Below the pieces are notes generated by a model that was not told the origin of the DNA, ran no database searches, and was given only the letters and a program-made list of their open reading frames with translations. A stretch of DNA of 64,000 nucleotides from Planctomycetaceae bacterium (GTDB lineage: Bacteria; Planctomycetota; Phycisphaerae; Phycisphaerales; SM1A02), in contig JAJTGL010000002.1 of assembly GCA_021297795.1 (NCBI GenBank), forward strand, positions 1-64,000. The letters are read 5' to 3'. Shown here in pieces: positions 40,393 through 50,027 of this stretch (position 1 is its first letter; every line of letters begins with the position of its first letter). The translations under genes and the position numbers were made by a program.

Positions 40393-41862
40393 TCACGTGC
40401 TGCAGACCTGGGTGCAGGACGCGCCCTTCTTCGCGGCCGTCTCGGCGCCATGCGACCTCCACGCGGCGAATCCCCCCGCGAGGTTCGTCACCCGATGCCC
40501 GTGCTTGGCGAGAAGCGCCGCCGCGCGCGCGGAGCGGCCGCCGAGCTGGCAATGGACGAGGATGGGCCGATCGCGCGGGATCTCCGCGAGTTTGCCGAGG
40601 AGCCGGGTGTGCGCGATGTTGCTCGCGCCGGCGATGTTCCCTTGCGCGAACTCGACGCGGCGGCGCACGTCGAGCACGAACGGCGCATCGCCCGCGATCA
40701 TCGCCTGCGCGCCCGCGACATCGACCTCGTCGATCCGCGCGAACTTCGCACCGGCCGCGGCCACCTCGTGCAGCTTCGTCGCATCGATCCAGCCGGCGAT
40801 GTTGTCGAGTCCGATGCGAATGAGATCCCGCACGACCTCCTCGACCCGAGAGGGCTCGACGACGAGATAGATGCGCTCGTTTTCCGCGATCATCGAGCCG
40901 GCATCGGTGGTGAAGGAGTTTCCAAGCGGGAGAAACAGCGCGCCATCCATGTGGCTCTCGCGGAACGCGGCCCACGGGCGCGTATCGACGATCGCGGAGG
41001 CGTGCCCGTCCAGCCGCGCGAACTCGGCGGGGGTCCGCTCCGGTGGCTTCGGGAGGCCGCCGAGGACGCGTGGCCCCAGCTTGTTGTCGCGCTTCATGCG
41101 GGCGAAATAGAACGGGGGCTCGGGTTGCCCGTCGAGGATGAAATCGACGAAGGCGCGCTCGCTGGTCGCCGCGCGCAGCGCCGCGTTGAAGCGTCGCTCG
41201 TAGCCGACGGTCGACTGCGGGATCGCGCCGAGCGCCTTGCCGCAGGCGCTGCCCGCGCCGTGCCCCGGCCAGATCTGCAGGTAGTCGGCCCAGTCGCGTG
41301 TGCGAAGCACGGTCTGGTAGAGGCGATGCGCCGAGGGGTCGGCAACGCCCTCGATGCCCGCGGCGCTCTCGAGAAGGTCCGGCCGTCCGAGGTCGCCGAC
41401 GAAGAGGAAGTCGCCGGTGGCGATCCCCATCGGCGCATCGGCACCGCCGCCGACGTCGGTCACCTCGTACGCGAGATGCTCGGGCGTGTGGCCCGGCGTG
41501 TGGATCGCGCGCAGGCGGATGTTGCCCACCAGGAACGTGTCGCCATCCTTGAGGAGCACCGCGTCGTAGCGGCCTCCACCCGATTTCCCGTCGAGCCACT
41601 GGTACTTCCAGTCGGTGTCGCCTTCGTCGGAGAGGTAGAGCCGAGCGCCCTTCTCGGCGAACTCGCGTGCGCCCGTCAGATAGTCGGCGTGGATGTGCGT
41701 ATCGGCGACCGCCACGATGCGCAGGCCGTTTGCCCTCGCGATGGCCTCGTAGCGGTCGATGTCGCGCTCCGGGTCGATGACGATCGCTTCGCCCGTCTTC
41801 TGGCAACCGATCAGGTACGCGGCCTCGGCGAGCTTCTCGTCGTAGATCTGGCGGAAGAACAT
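40393..41862 (-). CDS. MBL-fold metallohydrolase with two rhodanese domains (persulfide dioxygenase/CstB-like)
   Basis: VADTHIHADYLTGA; THTPGHTPEHLAYE region; C-terminal HCQLGGRS rhodanese loop; first rhodanese lacks active Cys. Confidence 0.88.
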   Translation of the reverse strand: MFFRQIYDEKLAEAAYLIGCQKTGEAIVIDPERDIDRYEAIARANGLRIVAVADTHIHADYLTGAREFAEKGARLYLSDEGDTDWKYQWLDGKSGGGRYDAVLLKDGDTFLVGNIRLRAIHTPGHTPEHLAYEVTDVGGGADAPMGIATGDFLFVGDLGRPDLLESAAGIEGVADPSAHRLYQTVLRTRDWADYLQIWPGHGAGSACGKALGAIPQSTVGYERRFNAALRAATSERAFVDFILDGQPEPPFYFARMKRDNKLGPRVLGGLPKPPERTPAEFARLDGHASAIVDTRPWAAFRESHMDGALFLPLGNSFTTDAGSMIAENERIYLVVEPSRVEEVVRDLIRIGLDNIAGWIDATKLHEVAAAGAKFARIDEVDVAGAQAMIAGDAPFVLDVRRRVEFAQGNIAGASNIAHTRLLGKLAEIPRDRPILVHCQLGGRSARAAALLAKHGHRVTNLAGGFAAWRSHGAETAAKKGASCTQVCST

Positions 41863-41955
41863 GGTGGACTCCTGCCCGGCGGATCGCCGGGTTCCTGCGA
41901 GTCATCGTCCCGGCGCGGAGGTTCGCCGCGTGCGGGAAAATGCCGGATTTCGCGT

Positions 41956-42993
41956 CTACGCGAGTGCCGACGCCGCGTCGCGCAGTTGCTCCTGCAACGC
42001 GTAGGTGAAGCCGCGCTGCACGGCGAAGGCGCCTGTCCGGCCCGCGTAGTCCATCGCAAGCATGCCGACCTGGTACCCCGACGGGTCGCCGTTTTTGGCG
42101 ATGACTCGGCGGATCGCGTGCTCGCAGGCCTCCTGCGGGGTGGCACCCGCACGCATGGCTTCGACCGCGAGGTGTGCGCCAAGTGTGCGAAGGACGGTTT
42201 CGCCGAGCCCTGTGCAGATCGCGCCGCCGATCGGAGCGTCCACGAAGATCCCCGCGCCGACGATCGGCGAGTCGCCCACGCGGCCATGCATCTTGTAGGC
42301 GAGGCCACTCGTGGTCGAACCCGCTGCCATGCGGCCTTCTCGATCGAGGGCAAGCATCGAAATCGTGTCGTGGTTCTCGATGTTGATCTTGGGTTCGTAG
42401 CGCTTCTCGGTGAGCCACGCGCGCCACTCGCGCTCGGCGGCGGGGGAGAGGCATGCGCCGCCGGGCGCATCGCACCGCTGGCACTCGTCGCGCAGCTCGA
42501 CCTTGCACTCGCGCGCAAACTGCTCGGCGCCTGCGCCCACGAGGAGGACGTGCGGCGTGCGTTCCATCACGAGCCGGGCGAGCGAGATCGGATGGATGAC
42601 GCCGCGCACGAACGCGACGGCTCCGGCGCGCCCTTCGCCCGTCATGATCGAGGCGTCGAGCGTGACGAAGCCATCGCGATCGGGTCGCGAGCCGAGTCCG
42701 ACGGTCATGTCGGGACAATCGAGTTCGACCACGCGGCAGCCCGCCTCGACGGCGTCGAGCGCGGAGCCCCCGTCCGCGAGCCGGGCGAGACCAGCGAGGT
42801 TTGCTGGCAAACCGTGGTTCCACGTCGCGAGGACGACAGGCCTTGCGGGGGGATGCGGGGGAGCGGCCGTCTCCGACGACGAAGACTTGAGCGAATCGTC
42901 TCGATCGCCCCTCGGAGCGCACGCAGCGGCGAAAACGGCGAGCGAGGCGGCCAACATCGACCGACGATCGGGCTTTGGTGATTCGAAGGTCAT
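41956..42993 (-). CDS. N4-(beta-N-acetylglucosaminyl)-L-asparaginase / isoaspartyl peptidase-type Ntn hydrolase
   Basis: NHDTISMLALDREGRMAAGSTTSGLAYKMHGRVGDSPIVGAGIFVD; signal-like N-terminus. Confidence 0.88.
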   Translation of the reverse strand: MTFESPKPDRRSMLAASLAVFAAACAPRGDRDDSLKSSSSETAAPPHPPARPVVLATWNHGLPANLAGLARLADGGSALDAVEAGCRVVELDCPDMTVGLGSRPDRDGFVTLDASIMTGEGRAGAVAFVRGVIHPISLARLVMERTPHVLLVGAGAEQFARECKVELRDECQRCDAPGGACLSPAAEREWRAWLTEKRYEPKINIENHDTISMLALDREGRMAAGSTTSGLAYKMHGRVGDSPIVGAGIFVDAPIGGAICTGLGETVLRTLGAHLAVEAMRAGATPQEACEHAIRRVIAKNGDPSGYQVGMLAMDYAGRTGAFAVQRGFTYALQEQLRDAASALA

Positions 42994-43214
42994 AATTTAT
43001 AGGACTTTATCAGGTGTCGCGAGGTTGAGGGCGAGCCCAATACCGTCGCACGGAGGCCACTTCGGCCCCTCCAGACCAAACCGGATGCAGGACACTTCTG
43101 CGATTTTTGCGGATTCAAACAAACTCATTCCTTGACCGGGGTGCTTCCCGTGACACCTTCCGACGGTCCCTTGATAGGGGAGCTTTACGACGCTGGGTAC
43201 TGTCTCACCCGGCG

Positions 43215-43260
43215 ACCGTCTGAAGGGCCAACCGTCCAGACGGTGGACACAGTCCGTCCA
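43215..43260 (+). promoter_or_regulatory. Structured 5' leader of PEP-CTERM gene
   Basis: ACCGTCTG(43215-43222)/CAGACGGT(43237-43244) and TGGAC/GTCCA (43244-43260) hairpins. Confidence 0.35.
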
Positions 43261-43299
43261 CGTGAGTCTTCCCGTCCATGTCAAGAAAGGCAGAGAGAG

Positions 43300-43890
43300 A
43301 TGCTTTCGAATCGTCTTGCGAAGCACTTCGGTGCGGCCGCTGCTGCGGCTGTCGTCGTGGGCTCGGCCAACGCGGCTGTCGTCGCGTGGGAGAACTGCAA
43401 CCTCGTCATCCCCGCCACCATCGACGGTCTCTACATCAACGTTGAGACCCAGGCCACCGGCTCGGCCGGCTCGGTCGTCGCTGGCTGGGACATCAACCCC
43501 TACTCGGCCTCCTCGCTCACTTGGTACAACGCGACCGGTACGGGCATGATGCGCTACCCGGGCGTCACCACCGGCTCCGCGGGCAACCTCGCGGTCGGTA
43601 CGGTCATCGGAGCCACCGGCTCCTACGGCTCGGGCGCCGTCGTCGTCGGCGCGGCCGCCGGCAACTGGCAGCTCAACGCGACCAACATCTTCGGCTTCCG
43701 CTTCGTCGGCGCCGACGGCCTGACGCACTACGGCTACGGCACGATGGCCGTCGGTTCGGCGATCACGACCCGCACGATCACCAACCTCTACTACGAGAAC
43801 GTGGCCGCGACGGGCATCACCGTCCTTCCGGCTCCGGGCGCGCTCGCGCTCCTCGGCCTCGCCGGCCTCGCTGGCCGTCGTCGTCGCTGA
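43300..43890 (+). CDS. Small secreted PEP-CTERM-like protein
   Basis: Signal MLSNRLAKHFGAAAAAAVVVGSANA; C-terminus VLPAPGALALLGLAGLAGRRRR. Confidence 0.85.
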   Translation: MLSNRLAKHFGAAAAAAVVVGSANAAVVAWENCNLVIPATIDGLYINVETQATGSAGSVVAGWDINPYSASSLTWYNATGTGMMRYPGVTTGSAGNLAVGTVIGATGSYGSGAVVVGAAAGNWQLNATNIFGFRFVGADGLTHYGYGTMAVGSAITTRTITNLYYENVAATGITVLPAPGALALLGLAGLAGRRRR

Positions 43891-43942
43891 GTTGACAGTC
43901 ATTCACTCCCCAAGCTTTGCTTGAGATGAGTCGAAAAGCATC

Positions 43943-43981
43943 GCGTGGGCGCTTTGACGGAAGCGCCCACGCTGCTTTTTT
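43943..43981 (+). terminator. Intrinsic terminator
   Basis: GCGTGGGCGCTT-tgacgg-AAGCGCCCACGC TGC TTTTTT. Confidence 0.93.
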
Positions 43982-44032
43982 GCTCCGTTTCCCCCGCGCG
44001 CGGGGCCGAAGGCCTTCCCGTAGCATGGCGCC

Positions 44033-46108
44033 ATGCCCGCACGGACCGCGAAGCGCCTGCTCATCGTCGGCTGGGATGCCGCCGACTGGATCCTGATCAA
44101 CCGCCTGTTTGCCGCTGGCAAGATGCCGGTGCTGAGGCAACTCGTCGAGACGGGCTCGCGCGCCGACCTTGGCACGCTGGAGCCGAAGCTCTCGCCCCTC
44201 CTCTGGACTTCGATCGCAACGGGGAAGACGGCCGACAAGCACGGCATCCTGAACTTTGTCGAGCCGAAGCCCGATGGCAGCGGCCTGCGTGTGTCAACGA
44301 GCACGTCGCGAAAGACGAAGGCGCTGTGGAACATTCTGTCGCAGAGTGGCCTCACGACGCACGTCGTAGGCTGGTACGCCTCGCATCCCGCAGAACCGAT
44401 TAGGGGCGGCGTGGTGACCAATCTTCTTCAGGAGGGTGAGCCAGGCGCCGAGTCGCAGCCGTGGCCTCTGGTGCCCGGCACGGTGCATCCGGCGGCCCGC
44501 GAGTCGGCGATCGCGGAGGCGAGGCAGCGGGCGCAGGGCTTCCCGCGCGAGACGCTGAAGGCGCTGCTCCCGAAGGTCGACGAGGTGGGTGCAGACGACG
44601 AACGCGTGCGCATGCTCGTCAAGCTGATGTCGTACGCGACGAGCATCGAGCGTGCGGCGCTGGCGCAGTGGAAGGACGGCGGCGCATGGGACGCGGCGAT
44701 GGTGTTCTTCGACGCGATCGACACCGTCGGCCACCACTTCATGCAGTTCGTGGCGCCGAAGATGGCGCACGTCTCCGACCGGGAGCAGCGGCTCTTCGGC
44801 GGCGTCATGGACGCGGTGTACGAATGGCATGACGCCGCGCTTGGACGGCTTCTGGCGGCGGCGGGCCCCGAAACCACGGTGATCCTCCTTTCCGACCACG
44901 GCTTCCACAGCGACCATCTCCGTCCGAACCTGAGCGAACTGCCGCCGGAGCGCCGGATGGAGCTTGAATCCAGCTGGCACCGCCCGCAGGGCGTGCTCGT
45001 GATGTCGGGGCCCGGTGTCAAGAAGGGCGCGACGCTCGCGTCGCCCACGATCCTCGATGTGGCGCCGACGGCGCTTGCGCTCCTCGGAGTTGGCGCGGGC
45101 GAGGATTTCGATGGCCGCGCGCTCGTCGAGGCGATCTCGGGCGAGGCGCCCGCGCGCATTCCGTCGTGGGACCTCGTCGATGGCGAGGCGGGCTTGCATC
45201 CGGCCGATATGCGGCAGGACGTCTTCGAGGCATCCGACGCGATCAAGCAACTCGTCGACCTCGGCTACATGGCGGCGCTACCGGCCGACGTGCAGGGGCA
45301 GTTGGATCTCGTGCGCCGCGAGAGCCTGTTCAACCTCGCCGTCGCGCTGATGTCGCGACGCCGCGGACACGAGGCGATCCCGCATTTCGAGAGGCTCGCC
45401 GACGAGCGGCCGGGAGAATCGCGGTACGCGCTGCTTCTGGCGAACTGTCTGCTCGGCGCAGGCCGCGCGGGCGAGGCGGCCGCGCGGATGGCGGCGTATC
45501 TCGCGCATGAACCGAAGAATCTCGAGGCGCAACTGCTGCGCGCTGCGGCGCTCGCCGTCGCGGGCGACGATGCGGGCGCACGCGCGCAACTCGACCCGGT
45601 CGAGCGCGCGGCGCGCTCGCGGCCCGAACTTGCGCTCTCGCTTGGCGGCGTGCTCGGCGCGTGCGGCCGTTACGCGGATGCGCGGGCCTACTTCGAGCAG
45701 GCGAAGGCGCGGAACCAGCGCGATCCGGCCGCGCACGTCGGTCTTGCGCGCATGCAGCTGGCGCTCGGCGGTTTCGAGCAGGCCGCGGAGCATGCGCTCG
45801 ACGCGCTCGAGATCACGCAGTCGTTGCCCGAGGCACACCTCGTGCTCGGTGCGGCGCTCGCCTGGTACGGCGACGAGGAGAACGCGAAGAAGAGCATCGG
45901 GTTTGCCGTGATGCACGACCCCGGGATGGTCGATGCGCACCGTTGGCTTGCGGTGCTGCATGCGAAGGCGGGCTACGTTGCGTATGAAGGCGACGCGCGC
46001 GCGGAGGTCGAGCGTTTGCTCGCGACCGTGCCTGCGGGTGCGCGGCCGAAGGATGCGCCGTTCGGGCCCGCGGCGTTTGCCGCGAAGCACGGACTCGAGC
46101 CTGTCTGA
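44033..46108 (+). CDS. Alkaline phosphatase superfamily (type I phosphodiesterase-like) protein with TPR C-terminus
   Basis: LLIVGWDAADWILINRLFAAGKMP; LLSDHGFHSDHLRP; C-terminal TPR pattern. Confidence 0.88.
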   Translation: MPARTAKRLLIVGWDAADWILINRLFAAGKMPVLRQLVETGSRADLGTLEPKLSPLLWTSIATGKTADKHGILNFVEPKPDGSGLRVSTSTSRKTKALWNILSQSGLTTHVVGWYASHPAEPIRGGVVTNLLQEGEPGAESQPWPLVPGTVHPAARESAIAEARQRAQGFPRETLKALLPKVDEVGADDERVRMLVKLMSYATSIERAALAQWKDGGAWDAAMVFFDAIDTVGHHFMQFVAPKMAHVSDREQRLFGGVMDAVYEWHDAALGRLLAAAGPETTVILLSDHGFHSDHLRPNLSELPPERRMELESSWHRPQGVLVMSGPGVKKGATLASPTILDVAPTALALLGVGAGEDFDGRALVEAISGEAPARIPSWDLVDGEAGLHPADMRQDVFEASDAIKQLVDLGYMAALPADVQGQLDLVRRESLFNLAVALMSRRRGHEAIPHFERLADERPGESRYALLLANCLLGAGRAGEAAARMAAYLAHEPKNLEAQLLRAAALAVAGDDAGARAQLDPVERAARSRPELALSLGGVLGACGRYADARAYFEQAKARNQRDPAAHVGLARMQLALGGFEQAAEHALDALEITQSLPEAHLVLGAALAWYGDEENAKKSIGFAVMHDPGMVDAHRWLAVLHAKAGYVAYEGDARAEVERLLATVPAGARPKDAPFGPAAFAAKHGLEPV

Positions 46109-46145
46109 GGTGTGGCGAAGAACGCCGACGCCCGGCGCGCCGAGG

Positions 46146-46727
46146 CTACGTGCGATTCCGATGGAGCGATGGATCGACCGCGGCGGTCATCGCGTCGAGG
46201 TCAAGGCCGGGGGCGGCCGGCTGCGCGAGGAATCCGGCGATGCGCGCGGCTTGCGCGCGCGCGTCGGCGATCAGGTCGGCATGCCGCACCGCAAGTACGG
46301 TGAAGTTCGGTCGCGCCGCGAGCCATGCATGCACCTGCGCGAGCTGCTGCGTGTAGATCGCGGCGAGCCGATCGGGCGGAAGCCCGCCGCCCGACTTCCC
46401 GCTGCGCGCAAGCATGGTGGTCTGGCTCTTCACGACTTCACGAACGTCGCGGTCGAGAAAGACCACGCGGTAGGGGCGATCGTCCGGCAGTTCGGGGACA
46501 AGCATGTGGATCACCTTCACGACCTTGCCACGCGCCTCGTCGAGCCACGCCTTGTCGGTGCGCAGCGCCTTCACGCGCTCGAACTCGAAGTAGCCGCGCG
46601 GATTGTCGGCGTCGGCGGTGCGAAGGCCGTCGGTGAGCGGCGCGATGCCGCCGGCGACGATCATCTGCATCGCCATGCTGGTACCCGAGCGGGGGAGGCC
46701 TGAGACCACGGTCGTGAAGTCGCGCAT
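46146..46727 (-). CDS. Sulfotransferase-like protein
   Basis: TVVSGLPRSGTSMAMQMI P-loop-like PAPS motif; YRVVFLDRDVREVV. Confidence 0.82.
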   Translation of the reverse strand: MRDFTTVVSGLPRSGTSMAMQMIVAGGIAPLTDGLRTADADNPRGYFEFERVKALRTDKAWLDEARGKVVKVIHMLVPELPDDRPYRVVFLDRDVREVVKSQTTMLARSGKSGGGLPPDRLAAIYTQQLAQVHAWLAARPNFTVLAVRHADLIADARAQAARIAGFLAQPAAPGLDLDAMTAAVDPSLHRNRT

Positions 46728-46817
46728 CGCGGGTGAATGTACCCGGTCGGGCTCGGGCGTCGGTCCGGCGTACCAGCCCGCATGCACCGAGGCGCGCGTT
46801 CGCGCTACCTTGGCGTG

Positions 46818-47585
46818 ATGCGAAACGCACCCGATGCTCCCATCGCGCCCCGCACGCTCGAGATTCCGATCGATTCGATCGAAGGTGCCCGGCTCGCCGC
46901 GCCGTTCGCGACACGACTCGAGGTCTGCCGCGATCTCTCGACCGAGGGCTGGACGCCGGAGATGGAACTCGTGCGCCAGTGTCGCGACGCGGTCGAGGGT
47001 ACGCAGGCGACGATCGTCGCCATGATCCGGCCCGAGTTCCCGGGGTGTCGGCGCGAACTCGATGTCGCCGCCTTCGCGACCACGCCGAAGCTGCTCGACC
47101 TCTGTCTCCGTGAGATCGAGGCCGCTGCGGCGGCCGGTGCCCATTCGGTCGGTGTCTCGCTCCTCACGCCGGACGGCTTCGTCGACATGGAGGCGAATGC
47201 ACGCCTCATCGCGCACGCGCGTGGTTTCGGTCTCGTCGTCGCGTTCCTACGGACCTACGACCTTCTCGTCGATCGCGCGCGCGGCATGCGCGACCTCTCG
47301 GCCCTCGGGTTCACACGTTTCATCACCGCGGGCGTGCTCGGTTGGGACGCATCGGTCGCCACGCTCGACGAGCGCATCCGCGTGGTCGCGCGCGACGTCG
47401 AGAACGCCCGCGTCGAAGGCGCGCGGCTCGGGCAGCCGCCGATCGAGGTGATCCCCGGAGGTGGCGTGCGGGGCTCGAACGCGCGCCGATGGCTCGCGCT
47501 CTCGCCGCATCTCCATGCGTCTTGCCGCCGGGACGGACTGATCGCGCGCGCCGAACTCGAGCACCTGCGCGACGAGATGCGCTAA
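46818..47585 (+). CDS. CutC-family-like TIM-barrel protein
   Basis: RLEVCRDLSTEGWTP; VAMIRPEFPG; IEVIPGGGVRGSNA. Confidence 0.75.
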   Translation: MRNAPDAPIAPRTLEIPIDSIEGARLAAPFATRLEVCRDLSTEGWTPEMELVRQCRDAVEGTQATIVAMIRPEFPGCRRELDVAAFATTPKLLDLCLREIEAAAAAGAHSVGVSLLTPDGFVDMEANARLIAHARGFGLVVAFLRTYDLLVDRARGMRDLSALGFTRFITAGVLGWDASVATLDERIRVVARDVENARVEGARLGQPPIEVIPGGGVRGSNARRWLALSPHLHASCRRDGLIARAELEHLRDEMR

Positions 47586-47594
47586 GTTGCGCGC

Positions 47595-49397
47595 ATGCTG
47601 AGCGCCCTCCTTTTCGCGTCGTTCGCCGCCTCGACGGCGGCTTCATTCCCGATGACCGCACCGCCGACCGAAAGCGAGCAGATCGCGCTCTGGGCAAGCG
47701 ATCGCGACTCCCGCATGGAGTGGTGGCGTGATGCGCGCTTCGGCATGTTCGTCCACTGGGGGCTCTACTCGCCCGCAGGCGGGTTCTGGGATGGCAAGCG
47801 CTACGAGCAGCACTACGCCGAGTGGATCCAGCACTGGGCCGCGGTGCCGTGCGCCGAGTACGCGCGGCAGATGAAGCCGCTCTTCCAGCCCGAGGTTGGA
47901 TTCGCCGATGCGTGGGCGGAACTCGCGAGGGACGCCGGCATGCGCTACGCGGTCATGACCTCGAAGCACCATGACGGCTTCACGCTCTTCAACTCGAGGG
48001 AGCCGTACTCGCTCGACAACAACGTCGCCGGCGGCACCAACATCTCGCCGAAGGGCCGCGATGTGGCGCGCGAGTTCGCCGATGCGATGCGCGCGAAGGG
48101 CTTGAAGGCGGGCTTCTACTACTCGCTTCTCGACTGGCAGCATCCCGATGCGTACGAGATGGCGCTGCCGGGTTACCCGAAGGACGGTCACGCGCGCGAC
48201 CACGAGCGCTACAAGGCCTACATGCGCGGGCACGTCAACGAACTGCTCGCGAACTACGGTCCGCTCTCGACGATCTGGTTCGACTACTCCGATCCGACGC
48301 ACCAGGGCGCCGCATGGGGCGCCGCGCAGCTCCTGAGCGACATGCGCGCGAAGCAGCCCGGGATCCTCGTCAACAACCGCTTGTTCTTCGGCCTCGAGAA
48401 CAAGAACGGCGACTACGGCACCCCCGAGAAGTACGTTCCGCCGACCGGTCTTCCCGGGATGGACTGGGAGGTCAACCATACGCTCAACGAGAGCTACGGC
48501 TTCAGCGCGCACGACACCAACTGGAAGGACAGCGGCGCGGTCGTGCGGCTGCTCTGCGACATCGTGTCGAAGGGCGGCAACCTGCTGCTCAACATCGGCC
48601 CCGATGCCAAGGGCCGCGTGCCCGAGGCCGCGCAGAAGACGCTGCGCGGCGTGGGCGCGTGGATGAAGGTCAACTCGGAGGCGATCTACGGAACGACGGC
48701 GAGCCCGTTCACGCGGCTTTCGTGGGGGCGTGCGACGCAGAAGCCGGGCATCCTCTATCTGATGGTCTTCGACTGGCCGGCGGATGGCGTGCTGAGGTTG
48801 CCGATCCGCAACGGCATCACGTCGGTCGACGTGCTCGGTTCGAGCGCGAACTGCAGTTTCGTGGATGGGAAGTCCGGTGGTGGAGCGGCGCTGACGCTGC
48901 CGCTTCCCGTCGATCCCGCGTGCACGGTCGTGCGCGTTCGGTATGCGGGCGCACTCGAGCCGTTGCCATTCGCCGTGTATCCGTCGGCCGATGGTGCTCT
49001 CGCGCTTCTTCCGCACGATGCGACGCTGGAGGGGAAGTCGCTCAAGGTCGAGCAGGTCGGCGTCATCGGCGACGTCCAGTACAACCTCGGCTACTGGCTC
49101 GACCCCGCGGAGTACGCCTCGTGGCCCGTGTCGGTGAAGTCCGCGGGGAAGTACCGCGTGATCGCGCAGCTCGGATGCAAGAACGAGTCCGCCGGGTCGA
49201 TGGCGTCGATCGCGTGCGGCGACTCGCGCATCGACTTCAAGGTCGAGGGCACGGGTGGATGGCAGGACTACCGGGCGTTCACGCTGGGCACGATCGACGT
49301 TCCCGCGGGAGCGTCGTCCATCGTGCTCCGTGCGGCGTCGAAGACGGGCGAGGCCGTGATGAACGTGCGTTCGATCCGGCTCGAGCCCGTGAAGTAG
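47595..49397 (+). CDS. Alpha-L-fucosidase-like glycoside hydrolase (GH29)
   Basis: WWRDARFGMFVHWGLYS; YAVMTSKHHDGFTLF; IWFDYSDPTHQG. Confidence 0.9.
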   Translation: MLSALLFASFAASTAASFPMTAPPTESEQIALWASDRDSRMEWWRDARFGMFVHWGLYSPAGGFWDGKRYEQHYAEWIQHWAAVPCAEYARQMKPLFQPEVGFADAWAELARDAGMRYAVMTSKHHDGFTLFNSREPYSLDNNVAGGTNISPKGRDVAREFADAMRAKGLKAGFYYSLLDWQHPDAYEMALPGYPKDGHARDHERYKAYMRGHVNELLANYGPLSTIWFDYSDPTHQGAAWGAAQLLSDMRAKQPGILVNNRLFFGLENKNGDYGTPEKYVPPTGLPGMDWEVNHTLNESYGFSAHDTNWKDSGAVVRLLCDIVSKGGNLLLNIGPDAKGRVPEAAQKTLRGVGAWMKVNSEAIYGTTASPFTRLSWGRATQKPGILYLMVFDWPADGVLRLPIRNGITSVDVLGSSANCSFVDGKSGGGAALTLPLPVDPACTVVRVRYAGALEPLPFAVYPSADGALALLPHDATLEGKSLKVEQVGVIGDVQYNLGYWLDPAEYASWPVSVKSAGKYRVIAQLGCKNESAGSMASIACGDSRIDFKVEGTGGWQDYRAFTLGTIDVPAGASSIVLRAASKTGEAVMNVRSIRLEPVK

Positions 49398-49424
49398 GGG
49401 GCCGATCCGCGGCTGGTGTGCTGT

Positions 49425-50003
49425 TCAGCGCACGCGATCGAGCCGAGCGAGGACGAGCGTGGTTGCAGGCGGTGTCGCTGCGAGCGTGAGCCGGGAGGCG
49501 ATCGCGAGCGATCCGGCCTCCAGTTCGGCCGGTGTGCCGTCGACCTCGATCCGCAGGGGTTCGGGAGCCTCGTGGAGATAGGCGAGCACGACTTCGGCGC
49601 AGAGCGACAGCGCTGGAGACTCGCCGCGAATCACGCGCATCGCGCCCGTCCATGCGGTGCGTGCGAAGAACAGGTTGACATCGCGCACGCCCGAACCGAT
49701 CGGGGCGCCGTCGAGCGCGTCCTCGCCGCGAAACGCGTGGGCCTCTCCCTCACGCGGAACGACGATCACGCGTGTCGAGCCAGCTTCGAAGAGTTCCATG
49801 CCCGCACCCTCGAGGACGGCGAGGCGCCGGTCCACGCCATCGAAGCGGGAGAACGCCGAGCGTGAGGGTACGTCGGCGATCGACATCCTCCACGACCAGG
49901 GGCCGCCCGGCTCGTCGGCATCCGTCGCGAGCTCGAGGGTCGTGCCGAGGCCGTTCTTCCACGGGACGCGGCGGTAGGGAGGTTTGTGGAGGCGCGCAGG
50001 CAT
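49425..50003 (-). CDS. HutD/Ves-like cupin
   Basis: YRRVPWKNGLGTTLELA; WSWRMSIADV; FSRFDGVDRRLAVLEGAGMEL. Confidence 0.85.
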   Translation of the reverse strand: MPARLHKPPYRRVPWKNGLGTTLELATDADEPGGPWSWRMSIADVPSRSAFSRFDGVDRRLAVLEGAGMELFEAGSTRVIVVPREGEAHAFRGEDALDGAPIGSGVRDVNLFFARTAWTGAMRVIRGESPALSLCAEVVLAYLHEAPEPLRIEVDGTPAELEAGSLAIASRLTLAATPPATTLVLARLDRVR

Positions 50004-50027
50004 CTCGACGGTGTTATACAGCCCGTG

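Noticed and set aside
39820-42981. 1053-aa plus-strand ORF
   Set aside because: Antisense to TauE, MBL-rhodanese and asparaginase genes, each with clear family motifs.
42991-43010. Leaderless promoter for the asparaginase gene (TATAAATT next to ATG)
   Set aside because: The TATA-like element is only about 2 bp from the ATG, leaving no room for a normal TSS; no -35 match; start codon uncertain.
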